Assembly (NCBI RefSeq): GCF_004358345.1
Contig: NZ_CP037952.1
Coordinates: 1,612,001 to 1,676,000, forward strand
Origin: Parashewanella spongiae
GTDB lineage: Bacteria; Pseudomonadota; Gammaproteobacteria; Enterobacterales; Shewanellaceae
DNA: 64,000 nt
Direction of reading: 5' to 3'
Shown: positions 16,885 through 26,201 of the stretch, one piece after another
How positions within the stretch are numbered: the stretch's first letter is position 1
Layout of the letters: each line of letters begins with the position of its first letter
Position numbers and translations under genes: made by a program
Notes under the pieces: generated by a model
Seen by the model: the letters and a program-made list of their open reading frames with translations, nothing else
What the model was told of the DNA's origin: nothing
Database searches by the model: none

Positions 16885-18110
16885 TAGTGCTGATCTCCGC
16901 TTTCAATTTTGATGCGCTCAAGCGTTTCATCTTCAGGTGCGATACTAAAGTCCAAGCGAACTTTTACCGTTTCAGTTGTGTCAGGGTTAGGCTTGTACTT
17001 CCATTTTTTGACAGCATCTAACCCAGCTTGATCGAATACCCCAGCAGGGGAAGACTCGCTGACATGAGCGGAATGAACCGAACCATCTTTTTCACTAACC
17101 TTAAATTCAATAACAACAAATCCTGTTTGTCCCAATTTTGCTGCTTCTTGAGGATATTGAGGGTTCACTCGGACGATGGGTTTTGGACCTTGGTGGTCGT
17201 TACCTGCGATAACCGGCAAATTGGTCAATACTCCAATTGTACTCATTATCATAATGACGGCTAAGGTCAGAATTGTGCTTTTACCTTTTTGTTGGTGGTT
17301 TTTAAGTTGCATTATGCGCTCCTTGATTGTGGTTTTGTTTCCGTAGGGTGTAGTAAATAGGTGAGTTGCATGGTGCTGAGAAAAATTCACTAACATTTGG
17401 CTGTAATTTTGTTTTTGTTTTGTATTATATTTAACCGTTACATCAGCGTCACAGGCGAGTTCTTGATCTTGTCTGAATCTTTTGTAAGCCATCCAAGCAA
17501 GCGGATTACACCAAAGCAAGCTTAAAAATACCCATGCAAATAAATTCGCCAGTAAATCATTCCTTTGATGGTGAGCTTGCTCATGAGCCAAAATGCTTTC
17601 TTGATCCTCAGATGAAAGTTGTTTGAAATTAGCTGGAACAAGAATGCTTGGCGACAAAAAGCCAGCAAGAACTGGGGATGAAATATCCTTATGGCTGAAT
17701 ACTGATAACATCTTAAAACTTAATTCTTTTTCAGCTGTAGACTTAAGTTGATTAAGTTGACCGAGTTGGAAAATAAAGAATGTCTGCATTAACGCAAAAC
17801 CAGTAACCCATAGGTAAATGGCAAGGTTATTATTAATGAAGGTTTGGTGTTGTGATAATTCAGATGCACTGTAGGTGCTTATTACTTTAACGAGTTCAAT
17901 ATCCAAGCTAACCACAGAGCCAAATATCCACGGCGTTAATGCAAAAGCAATCACAAAATAAGGTATTGAATACCAAAGGCTATAAACGGCGTGAATGCCA
18001 AATAAACGATTAACAGGCTTTCTTAAAATAAATATCAAGCAGGCAATCAACACAAAAATCACATTCAGGAATACAAATTGAGCAATCATTTTTGTTGCTC
18101 CTTTTTCCAT
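16884..18110 (-). CDS. BlaR1/MecR1-type M56 metallopeptidase with C-terminal TonB domain
   Basis: The N-terminal ~290 residues have four membrane helices and the zinc motif HEQAHH followed by the M56 region CNPLAWMAYKRFRQDQELACD. After a fifth hydrophobic segment (~265-285) comes a TonB-like C-terminal domain (RVNPQYPQEAAKLG to VRLDFSI, ~315-395). BlaR1 proteins sense wall damage or beta-lactams and cleave the BlaI repressor. Here the sensor penicillin-binding domain is replaced by a TonB domain, a known but poorly characterised architecture. It overlaps the upstream blaI-type gene by 25 bases, so the pair is an operon. Confidence 0.88.
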   Translation of the reverse strand: MEKGATKMIAQFVFLNVIFVLIACLIFILRKPVNRLFGIHAVYSLWYSIPYFVIAFALTPWIFGSVVSLDIELVKVISTYSASELSQHQTFINNNLAIYLWVTGFALMQTFFIFQLGQLNQLKSTAEKELSFKMLSVFSHKDISSPVLAGFLSPSILVPANFKQLSSEDQESILAHEQAHHQRNDLLANLFAWVFLSLLWCNPLAWMAYKRFRQDQELACDADVTVKYNTKQKQNYSQMLVNFSQHHATHLFTTPYGNKTTIKERIMQLKNHQQKGKSTILTLAVIMIMSTIGVLTNLPVIAGNDHQGPKPIVRVNPQYPQEAAKLGQTGFVVIEFKVSEKDGSVHSAHVSESSPAGVFDQAGLDAVKKWKYKPNPDTTETVKVRLDFSIAPEDETLERIKIESGDQH

Positions 18111-18463
18111 TGGTCAATAATTTGTTGCAGTTCATTGATATCTGCAGCATTGAGTTTGTTATCAGAGGCGAACCCTGCAACTAAGGGAGCAAGCTTGCCG
18201 CCAAAAATTCTTTCTATGAATGACCGACTTTCCTTCTTTTGATAAACACTTTGCTCCAACAGAGGAAAATATGAATAAGCGCGGCCTTGTTTTTCAAAGC
18301 CGATAGCTTGTTTGTTAACGAGTCTATTGAGTAATGTTTTAATGGTTTTATCTTGCCATTCATGTTTACTCGATAAATCTGAGACTATCTCGCTGGCAGT
18401 CATAGGGCTTTGTACCCATAGTAATTTTAAAACAATGAGCTCGGCAGGGCTGATGTCTTTCAT
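18086..18463 (-). CDS. BlaI/MecI/CopY family transcriptional repressor
   Basis: This 125-residue winged-helix protein begins ISPAELIVLKLLWVQSPMTA and has TIKTLLNRLVNKQAIGFEKQGRAYSY, the recognition helix and wing of the BlaI family. The C-terminal helices provide dimerisation. It is expected to repress its own operon until cleaved by the M56 partner encoded next. Two inverted repeats of the TACA/TGTA type lie 23-63 bases upstream of its start and fit auto-repression. Confidence 0.9.
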   Translation of the reverse strand: MKDISPAELIVLKLLWVQSPMTASEIVSDLSSKHEWQDKTIKTLLNRLVNKQAIGFEKQGRAYSYFPLLEQSVYQKKESRSFIERIFGGKLAPLVAGFASDNKLNAADINELQQIIDQWKKEQQK

Positions 18464-18485
18464 AATAAAAACCTTAATCTTATTG

Positions 18486-18526
18486 ATTACAGTTGTAATT
18501 TATTGATTAAGATTACGCCTGTAATC
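18486..18526. promoter_or_regulatory. Pair of BlaI-type operators
   Basis: ATTACAGTTGTAAT (18486-18499) and GATTACGCCTGTAATC (18511-18526) are two dyads with TTAC/GTAA arms, resembling the TACA-N-TGTA operators of BlaI/MecI. They lie just upstream of the blaI-type start on the minus strand. Confidence 0.72.
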
Positions 18527-18724
18527 ATTTTATGCAAGAGATTTTAAAAATTAATTTCAAGTGAGTAAACTGAATGATTAAATAATTGGTATGAATACCA
18601 TTCCGATACGGATCAAACGAGAAGTGAATATATTAAACTCAAAAACACAAGCGATTAACGACAATTAACTAGTTAGTCATTTATCAGGTTGATAACATTG
18701 CGCCAAATTCCAAAAGAGTTATGA

Positions 18725-19603
18725 ATGATGCTGCCTTATGCCCCAATGCTATATATATCAGGGCAAGTCCCTGACTGTCTAAATGCTGATGAGAAAAATA
18801 CAACAAATTTAAAAGGGGAAGTAGGCGTTAGTTGCATATCTGTTGACTCAGATTCAAGCTCAGGTACAAAAAAGGAATGTAGCGTTGAAGAAAAAAGGCG
18901 AACACTCCAGCTGCTAGGTTGTACATTGGATAGAAAAATAAATGATTTTTATAGGCACTTGTCAATCTATAGAGTTGGAGACAAATTATATGTATCTTCA
19001 AATAAGTCAGTCGAAGATAAGCCGTATTTTGAGCAATTGATAACTTTCCTTTCTGAGCATGCAGAAAAAGGTGAAGTCGTGGGTGTGTTTAATAGTAAAA
19101 GTGGCGTGCCATTGGTACTTGAAATAGTTTCACTTCAAATTGTAGATCAGTTTGTTGAGACGAAAAATGTTCTCTCATGCCGTTTATATGCTATAACTAT
19201 TTCATGTTTTTCGTATGAAAAAGTACTTGATTCAGTCGTTGATTGGATTGAAAACTTAGGCCAAACATTACTCATCTTGTTAGCCCATATTGATGAAACC
19301 CATTCGCTTAATAGGGAAGCACATAGTGAAACTGTAAGTTTGCAAATTTTTGAGCAACTATCATGGGAACAAAAAAATGGCTGTTATACCGAGTTATCTC
19401 ATTCCCTTTTTTCAGTAATAAGTCGATTGGAATACTGCACCATAGCCAATTGCTTGAAAGAAGTGCTTTCTTATCTACATAAGGCTATAAATGGTACTTT
19501 GACCGCAAAACAACACAAAAGTGAATTACTCACTATTATCAATAAATATCGAGTTATGGTGAACGCTGAAAAAAAATTGTGTCAACAAGGGATCACTCCT
19601 TGA
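18725..19603 (+). CDS. Hypothetical protein, 292 residues
   Basis: I recognise no family. The protein starts at ATG 18725 behind AAAAGAG and has no signal peptide. It is hydrophilic to mixed, with about ten Cys residues, and appears alpha/beta with a helical C-terminal half. Its 3' end overlaps the convergent lipase gene by 11 bases. It is transcribed away from the BlaI operators but 200 bases from them. No function is proposed. Confidence 0.6.
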   Translation: MMLPYAPMLYISGQVPDCLNADEKNTTNLKGEVGVSCISVDSDSSSGTKKECSVEEKRRTLQLLGCTLDRKINDFYRHLSIYRVGDKLYVSSNKSVEDKPYFEQLITFLSEHAEKGEVVGVFNSKSGVPLVLEIVSLQIVDQFVETKNVLSCRLYAITISCFSYEKVLDSVVDWIENLGQTLLILLAHIDETHSLNREAHSETVSLQIFEQLSWEQKNGCYTELSHSLFSVISRLEYCTIANCLKEVLSYLHKAINGTLTAKQHKSELLTIINKYRVMVNAEKKLCQQGITP

Positions 19604-20414
19604 AGTTCCAGATCGATATTGCTTCAAAGTAACTGTTCATCTTATGATCTTCAAAAGCATCGATACCAGATTCTTTAATCGCAGATAAAATACCGTCTAA
19701 GGCATCTAGAAATCGCATCCAAAAACCAAGCTCTTGATGAATTTCTTGTTCTTGTGAAATGTATAAGTATGTTCCAACATGGCTATAACCCATTGAACGT
19801 GTCGGGATACGGGTAACTATGTCATTATTATTATGGAACCGAAAAAACCGCGTTTTGCATTCATCATTAAAAATCCTTGATGTATTACGTGTCATTGCTC
19901 GCGGCTGCCCAAAAGTATATACGCTAGTGAAAGGTGAGTCTGTATGTATGAATTTTGCTGCTGCAATGGTGGCCATAGCGCCACCTAAACTGTGCCCAGT
20001 AAGAAAAAGTGGTCGAGGTTTACTTTTTTTGAGCTGCAAGTATTTTTGTTCTAAAGGCTTCCAAATATCATTAAAAGTGTTCCAAAACCCTTTGTGAAAC
20101 TCGCCAAAAAGTACTTTTTTGTGAAATATATTAAGATTGCTGAGCCAGTCTGTTTTTTCATCTGATCCGCGAAAAGACATGCAAAGGTAATATTCATGCA
20201 CAACTAAAATGGCCTGGGCATTGTTTTTGTTAAACCCATACACAGCTTCAAAGTTTGGATCGTGGGCTTGCAATTGTACAAGAATTTCAACTTCGTCTGG
20301 GATTGGGTTGTCATCAGACTTACTGGTATACACAGCTTGAGCAAGTAATGCCATCCAATAAGCATTACCAGCATCAAGTGAGGTTTTAAGTGGAGAAATA
20401 GCTAAAGACGTCAT
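19593..20414 (-). CDS. Class 3 (alpha/beta hydrolase) lipase-family protein
   Basis: The nucleophile elbow GHSLGGAMA places the catalytic Ser near residue 142. The class-3 signature around FRGSDEKTDW forms the oxyanion region, an Asp in NNNDIVTRIP and a His in FEDHKMNSYF (257) complete a triad. No signal peptide is seen, so it is cytoplasmic or exported another way. Class 3 lipases hydrolyse acyl esters; the substrate is unknown. The large membrane protein gene lies upstream on the same strand, with a B-element fragment between them. Confidence 0.87.
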   Translation of the reverse strand: MTSLAISPLKTSLDAGNAYWMALLAQAVYTSKSDDNPIPDEVEILVQLQAHDPNFEAVYGFNKNNAQAILVVHEYYLCMSFRGSDEKTDWLSNLNIFHKKVLFGEFHKGFWNTFNDIWKPLEQKYLQLKKSKPRPLFLTGHSLGGAMATIAAAKFIHTDSPFTSVYTFGQPRAMTRNTSRIFNDECKTRFFRFHNNNDIVTRIPTRSMGYSHVGTYLYISQEQEIHQELGFWMRFLDALDGILSAIKESGIDAFEDHKMNSYFEAISIWNFKE

Positions 20415-20504
20415 CCATGTTCCTTGTCGTTTTTCATTTCAATATAGAAAAATGTTGAAATCACTATCTGTCGATTTAGGTCAAATTATGTCAGTGGCAT
20501 TTAA

Positions 20505-20612
20505 CCTAAAAACATAAGTTGAACGCTGAGTATACGAATAACTGTTTGAGCAATAAGATGATTATATCATCATGGCTTTCACCCAATGAGTGAAGTGCTT
20601 TACGCTCACTTA
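20505..20612. repeat. Truncated family B element
   Basis: The left end CCTAAAAACATAAGTTGA and the following ~100 bp match family B, and the match stops near 20612. The rest of the element is missing. Confidence 0.75.
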
Positions 20613-20662
20613 TCAATGATAATGCAAAACTATATCCAGCTGATTCAGTTGGTTTTTTCATT

Positions 20663-22558
20663 TTATGACTGTGACTCAGGTTCTTGTTGGTGCTCAAACT
20701 CTTTTAGCTTATTTTGTTGTTGCAAATAGCCAGCGGCCTCGTCCACTTTACTATTTGGCTGAGTTGGAATTGCACGAGTTTGTTCATTTAGGGCATGTAT
20801 CTGTGACGCGTTTCCTAAATCTCGCTCACTTGTTATTGCAGCAATCGATTCTCGATCTCTCAAGAATGAAATTAAATCGTTTTTGATTGCCATTAGTTCT
20901 GCATCATCTTTGTGTATTTCTAATATATGCCTCGGATGTTCGAGGTTTTTCATGCCAGTGGCGGCATAGGTCGTCGAAATGATTTTAGTAACAATGATCC
21001 AAGGCGTAATTGAGCTACGTACCAAAGTGTTTTCTGAGCGTGTGCTGTCATGTATGCCAGTACCGGTTGATATTTGTGACTCAGTAAAAGTCCCTTCACA
21101 TTTGAAGTAGATCAATGTGGACTCAAATTGGATTTCAGCATAAAACAAATGAGCTGAATTTTTAAACATACGAGCAAAAATAGTGACAATAAATGCAATG
21201 AGACCCCAGTGCCAAATACTCGATATATAAGGCGATAGCGCTGAAAGTTTTGCTGGTTCAGTGAGTTGAGCAAGGTTAAATGGCGCAAGATTTGTTGCAT
21301 AACTATAGAGATCAATACTAGCGTAAGTTAAAAACAAAATAGCGATAGAGACTAGAGTAAATAAACAAGCACCAATAATTAAAGACGCGACTCTGAATTT
21401 TTCAAACGTTGCGCCAAGTTGTAATGGTCTCACCTTAGGTTGGACTTCTTGCATCATCTTACCGCTGAATGTTCCTTTTCCTTTCACTTGTTCAGTCAGC
21501 TTAGGGTCTAAAGCTTGGTAGATGCGATTTGGAACTTCCTTATAACGACGGTTTGCCATTACTAAGTTATCGAGATTAATGAAAATTTCATCGGGATGAA
21601 CAGACTCTTGCCAATTCTCACGTAACTCTGATACTTCAGCAATTGGATCAACTTTTAGTAGGCGCGCTCGTAAAAGAAATGTTGTGACTGCTGTAACGGC
21701 AGCAGCAAAGATGCAAATAACAAATATGTAACTACTAGTGAAAGCCTCAGGGGCAGCAAGTAACCAGTTTTTCGCAGTTGTAATGTTACTCGAACTCGCA
21801 AAGTAATTAATACCGACACCAATGAGAGCGGGAGATACGAGTGAAACCGCTATGACATGAATAATATCTTTAACGCCTAAAGTCGATATATGTTGTTCCG
21901 CTATCCGATTAATGGGGTTTGCAGCCTTCTTCCATATAAAAATCAAATAGAGAGTAATAAGGAGCGAATAAAAAGGGAAAATCAACTCACCTGACTGACC
22001 AGCCAAACCTGTTAAACAAACAAAAGCCGTCAGAGCATAAGCAACCATTGAAATACAGGTTTTTACCCAAGCGCCAAAAATGGTTTGCGCCATGTTGCGT
22101 ATTGGATATGGCATAAAGAGTAATTTAGGCAACAGAGTGTGCAATAACCTTGCGAGAAAACCATTTGGCTCGACAAAAGTAGAGTTTTTCCGCCCGAGTA
22201 ACATCTCTTCTAACTCTTGGCTTTTATAGCCTACATATTTTTTTTCTTCATCTGAGGTTAATCCCTGTGATGGACTATGGTTTTTAGCCAAAGAAGTAGG
22301 GTGGTTACGACCAACAAAATAACGCATTGTGGCGTAAATCCCTGAGCCTAAAAAGTAAAGACCACGGCTTAGTAAAAGTATGCCGAAGCCGACCAAAATC
22401 CAACTAATACCAAGATCTAGTTTGACAGTTTGTGCGGCGGAAAATAATAAAAATATACCTAAACAAGTTTCGATGGTGCCATGTGCGGCAGTCACCCAAC
22501 CTTGAAATTTAAAAGGATTTTTGAGACCTAAATTTATCGAACCATAATCAAATGACAT
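20663..22558 (-). CDS. Large multi-pass membrane protein of unknown function
   Basis: This 631-residue protein has several hydrophobic segments: about residues 20-40 and 48-70 near the N-terminus, 170-215, 235-255, 280-300, then 390-415 and 450-470. Long cytoplasmic-type loops and a hydrophilic C-terminal tail rich in Glu/Gln complete it. No catalytic motif is recognised. ATG 22558 is preceded by GGAGTAG. It may be cotranscribed with the lipase-type gene downstream. Transport or envelope maintenance is possible, but nothing in the sequence decides it. Confidence 0.7.
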   Translation of the reverse strand: MSFDYGSINLGLKNPFKFQGWVTAAHGTIETCLGIFLLFSAAQTVKLDLGISWILVGFGILLLSRGLYFLGSGIYATMRYFVGRNHPTSLAKNHSPSQGLTSDEEKKYVGYKSQELEEMLLGRKNSTFVEPNGFLARLLHTLLPKLLFMPYPIRNMAQTIFGAWVKTCISMVAYALTAFVCLTGLAGQSGELIFPFYSLLITLYLIFIWKKAANPINRIAEQHISTLGVKDIIHVIAVSLVSPALIGVGINYFASSSNITTAKNWLLAAPEAFTSSYIFVICIFAAAVTAVTTFLLRARLLKVDPIAEVSELRENWQESVHPDEIFINLDNLVMANRRYKEVPNRIYQALDPKLTEQVKGKGTFSGKMMQEVQPKVRPLQLGATFEKFRVASLIIGACLFTLVSIAILFLTYASIDLYSYATNLAPFNLAQLTEPAKLSALSPYISSIWHWGLIAFIVTIFARMFKNSAHLFYAEIQFESTLIYFKCEGTFTESQISTGTGIHDSTRSENTLVRSSITPWIIVTKIISTTYAATGMKNLEHPRHILEIHKDDAELMAIKNDLISFLRDRESIAAITSERDLGNASQIHALNEQTRAIPTQPNSKVDEAAGYLQQQNKLKEFEHQQEPESQS

Positions 22559-22632
22559 GAAGCTACTCCGTTAACTCATTTTTTTTATCATATCATGATG
22601 ATTTTAAATGGGTAGTGCTGCATCATACCCTA

Positions 22633-22946
22633 GGGTCTGTTGATCTTTTAGGATTAAATTTTGTGCTATTTGAGCATTTATCTGTTCAAGGCGTGAGCAG
22701 TGATGCTTAGCCATCTAAGTGAGCTGGTCACAACACAGAACAGTGAATGCTCAAAAGCATCGAAAAAAGAGAGAGCGTAAATTGGTCGCTCTTTCTAAAT
22801 AAAAGGTGCTGCGTTATCGTTTTCTTATTTGGAAACGAAGTAACGACAGTTTTGTATGTCGATAATAACCAAACCTCACAAACTCCGCCTTGCATAAAAT
22901 AACCAATTTATCGCTGCAAAAACAATCACGAAAGATCAACAGACCC
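22633..22946. repeat. Family C inverted-repeat element (314 bp), copy 1
   Basis: The ends GGGTCTGTTGATCTTT and AAAGATCAACAGACCC are flanked by TA on both sides, as expected for Tc1/mariner/IS630-type MITEs. The interior is non-coding and nearly identical to the copy at 34753-35066. Confidence 0.88.
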
Positions 22947-23019
22947 TAATAATCTTGGTTCGATTTTTTGTTTTTTCAGACGGCTTGAATGTATTGGTTT
23001 ATCTGCCCGGAGGCTGGTT

Positions 23020-23070
23020 ATACCAATTATAGTAATTAAATACCCAGCTCAGAGCTATGTATGTGTTCAA
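23020..23070. repeat. Left fragment of a family A element
   Basis: It matches the first 51 bp of the 351-bp copy at 35069 and is cut at TTCAA, where family B element B2 starts. The missing right part is found after intron 3 at 57189-57492. Confidence 0.8.
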
Positions 23071-23303
23071 CCTAAAAACATCAGTTGAACGCTGAGTATA
23101 CGAGTAACTGTTTGAGCAATACAATGATTTTATTATCATGTTTTTCATCCAATGAGTGAAATGCTCTACGCTCACAAGCTTGCTAAAATGACTGCTATCT
23201 GCGTTGTAACTTTTGCAAGTAGAATAACTACTTGCTGCAAGCTACGCCTTACTATCAGCCATTTTTTCTACGCTTGAGAACGCAGTCAACTGATGTTTCT
23301 AGG
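23071..23303. repeat. Family B element (copy B2), left of intron 2
   Basis: It has ends CCTAAAAACATCAGTTGA and TCAACTGATGTTTCTAGG. The left flank TTCAA does not match the TTAAA after intron 2, so the original target duplication is broken. Confidence 0.85.
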
Positions 23304-25313
23304 GAGCGCCACGAAGCGCTTTATTCTGTTGTGGGATTTGTCTCAACGTATACGCAGCCAAGCGATTACATGGCCATAAACCAGAGACAGCAACGTTATT
23401 ATTTATAATAAGTCCATCAGGTTGAAACGTACCTGACGGGATAATTACCAGTTCATCCCGAAATCTGACGGGCATGCATAATGGGTAACCGCTATGACAT
23501 GAAGCCCTGTGACAAAGGCCTTGAATAAAGGTTGAGATGCAATGTAGACCGCAGCATCAAGCGAATTCAGTTAAGCGTCATAAATCAAAAAATGAAGATG
23601 GGGAGTCTTTCCTAGTTGACGAACCCTGACACAAATAGAGAAGCAACTGGTAAATGCATCTGTTTGATCTTCCGGCGTAATATGAAGTGGCATGTATTGA
23701 AGGAAATAAAGTGAACGTGGGAGAGCCTGAGTGTTGGAAGGTAGTGACTTGCACTATCCGAATATAAGGTAAACCGAAATTTCAGATAGGGCGCTCAGGC
23801 AGTCGGATGAGCCCATAGTACCGTTAACCGTGAAGACAACATAACTTCACATCAGGGAAGGGGCTCAGTGTTACACCCGTTTTTAACGTAACTTTTGAGG
23901 TGAAATTGCCATATGGCTAACACTCCAGTAAATATCAGAATATTACAGCGAAAACTTTACTTACGCTCAAAGCTTAACTCGGAGCTTCGATTTTACAGCT
24001 TGTACGATAAACTCAGTCGCCTAGATATACTCGAAGAAGCCTATCGACGATGCAAAGCCAATAAAGGCGGAGCAGGAATTGATGGCATCACATTCAGTTA
24101 TCTAGAGCAGCAAAAGAAAGTCGTTGCGCTGTTAAAAGAAATTCAAACTCAATTACAACAGAAAAACTATCGACCTAGCCCAGTCAAACGAGTAGAAATA
24201 CTCAAAGACAACGGCAAAACGCGGAAACTTGGGATCCCGATAATCAGTGACAGAATTGTGCAAATGGCGATGACAATAGTGATGCAACCCGTCTACGAAC
24301 CTCATTTACATGAACACAGTTATGGTTATCGTCCATGTCGAAGCGCCCAGCAAGCGGTAAAAGTCATTGAAATGAGCCTAAAACAAGGCTATCAGCACGT
24401 ACTCGATGCTGACTTGAGTGCCTATTTCGATACCATCCCGCACGCTAAGTTGATGGCAAAAATAGAAAGGCGAATAAGCGACAGCAGCTTTCTGAGTTTG
24501 CTGAAAAGCTTTATCAAAGCGCCCATCAGCGTAGAGACGGTCAACAGAAAATGGCGAATAGAAGCAAGCCGATGTGGCACTCCACAAGGCGGAGTTATCT
24601 CTCCATTACTGGCTAACATCTATCTCAACGATTTCTGTTTGAAAATACACGAAAAAACACTGTGTAAAATTGTTACCTATGCAGATGATTTTGTTGTACT
24701 CCATAAGCAAACCTACACACAAGAGCAACTGGACTGGATAACACAGCAATTAAGTGATGAAGGTCTGAAGCTAAATCAAAGTAAAACCCACTGTGTGGAT
24801 ATGGGAAAGCTGATGAATGAGTTTGATTTCCTCGGTTTTAACTTTCAACGGATCACAGGCCTCATCAAAGGCACCAGTTACATTAAGATACAGGCGTCTA
24901 AGAAGAGCCAAACAAAGCTGAAAAATAAAATCAGAGACATAGTGAAACACCGAACCTCAAATACACTTGGCGTACTGATAAATAAGGTTAATCAAGTTCT
25001 GAGGGGATGGAAACACTATTTTGGTGGGATAGGTTATCCCAGAGGTGTATTTTTCAGAATAAATGGATTTGTAGTAAACCGGTTCTATCGCTGGCATCGT
25101 CGCTTAAGTCAACGTCGAAGCAAGTATCTATCACGAGGTGCTTACGAAAAATTACGCCAAGCTGGGCTTGAGTATTTACCCACGACAAGATGATAAGCAA
25201 AGTGAAGGAGCTGAGAGAAGTGTAACAACAGAGCCGTGTGAGGGAAAACCTCATGCACGGAATCGAAGAGGGGCTGCTGGATAAGCGATAGCGAAGCCAG
25301 TAGCCTACTCTAC
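23304..25313 (+). mobile_element. Group II intron, copy 2 (2,010 bp)
   Basis: Same length and ends (GAGCG ... CTAC) as copy 1 and inserted at the same CTAGG end of a family B element. It carries scattered substitutions along its whole length relative to copies 1 and 3, so it is the most diverged of the three. Confidence 0.88.
23913..25193 (+). CDS. ltrA: Group II intron reverse transcriptase/maturase (copy 2)
   Basis: It is 426 residues, differing from copy 1 by only four substitutions that I can see (V to I in AKIERRI, I to V and G to R around ISVETVNRKW, P to L in EKTLCKIV). The YADDFVVL active site, [13 protein letters not shown] block and maturase domain are intact, so it is probably functional and could act in trans for copy 3. 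Confidence 0.94.
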   Translation: MANTPVNIRILQRKLYLRSKLNSELRFYSLYDKLSRLDILEEAYRRCKANKGGAGIDGITFSYLEQQKKVVALLKEIQTQLQQKNYRPSPVKRVEILKDNGKTRKLGIPIISDRIVQMAMTIVMQPVYEPHLHEHSYGYRPCRSAQQAVKVIEMSLKQGYQHVLDADLSAYFDTIPHAKLMAKIERRISDSSFLSLLKSFIKAPISVETVNRKWRIEASRCGTPQGGVISPLLANIYLNDFCLKIHEKTLCKIVTYADDFVVLHKQTYTQEQLDWITQQLSDEGLKLNQSKTHCVDMGKLMNEFDFLGFNFQRITGLIKGTSYIKIQASKKSQTKLKNKIRDIVKHRTSNTLGVLINKVNQVLRGWKHYFGGIGYPRGVFFRINGFVVNRFYRWHRRLSQRRSKYLSRGAYEKLRQAGLEYLPTTR

Positions 25314-25385
25314 TTAAAGGCACTAGACTCCAGCCTGCGCTGGAGTGACGAGGATTCATCGGTATACTTTCTTCCGCAGTGTCCC
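25314..25385. repeat. Truncated family D element
   Basis: The right end resembles family D: CTCCAGC...GCTGGAG hairpin, then GGTATACTTTCTTCCGC and GTCCC, followed by TAA. It abuts a family C fragment at the same C position (TAAGTGAGC) used by another D copy at 46430. Confidence 0.6.
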
Positions 25386-25616
25386 TAAGTGAGCTGGTCA
25401 CAACACAGAACAGTGAATGCTCAAAAGCATCGAAAAAAGAGAGAGCGTAAATTGGTCGCTCTTTCTAAATCAAAGGTGCTGCGTTATCGTTTTCTTATTT
25501 GGAAACGAAGTAACGACAGTTTTGTATGTCGATAATAACCAAACCTCACAAACTCTGCCTTGCATAAAATAACCAATTTATCGCTGCAAAAACAATCACG
25601 AAAGATCAACAGACCC
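25386..25616. repeat. Family C element, right part only
   Basis: It matches the last ~230 bp of the 314-bp element (from TAAGTGAGCTGG to CAGACCC). The left part was replaced by the D fragment. An IS630-family element follows at the terminal TA. Confidence 0.8.
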
Positions 25617-25697
25617 CTAGTAGTCCATTCAAGAACAAATAATGACCGAATGGTTATATCCTAACAACTCCTGAACACAAGAAACACTGGAGTTGTT

Positions 25698-26201
25698 ATG
25701 AGGGTTAAATACCACGTTCGTTTGAGTAATGAAGAACGTTCAATGCTTGAGGCTTTGATAAAGCAGAAGAAACCACGTGTTGCTCAACATAAGAAACGAC
25801 ACGCCCAAATTTTACTTGCTATTGATGAGAATAATTCGCCACTGACCAATCAACAGATTGCTAAAGCACTAAACATCTCACCACTTGCAGTAACGAGCCT
25901 TAGAAAGCGTTTTGTCGAAGAAGGATTAGAAGTCGCTGTGAATAGCAAACACAGCCATCAAGGCCGCAGACGCATAATGGATGGCGAAGCCGAAGCCCAC
26001 CTAATTGCACTGGCCTGCTCTACGCCTCCTGAAGGACGTTGCCGTTGGACATTAAATCTTCTTAGAGACAAGATGATTGAACTCAAATATATCGATAACA
26101 TATCAAGAACTTCTGTTCATTATGCTTTAAAAAAAACGAACTTAAACCATGGCTTAAAGAAGAGTGGTGTATACCTAAAGAGGAAAACGCTGCTTTCGTG
26201 A
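25698..26201 (+). CDS. IS630-family transposase, N-terminal frame
   Basis: The 167-residue frame carries the helix-turn-helix part (LTNQQIAKALNISPLAVTSLRKRF). The family-like sequence runs into an eight-A run (26129-26136) and then continues in the -1 frame, so the last ~30 residues of this frame are probably not part of the working enzyme. IS630 enzymes often need such a frameshift. Confidence 0.85.
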   Translation: MRVKYHVRLSNEERSMLEALIKQKKPRVAQHKKRHAQILLAIDENNSPLTNQQIAKALNISPLAVTSLRKRFVEEGLEVAVNSKHSHQGRRRIMDGEAEAHLIALACSTPPEGRCRWTLNLLRDKMIELKYIDNISRTSVHYALKKTNLNHGLKKSGVYLKRKTLLS

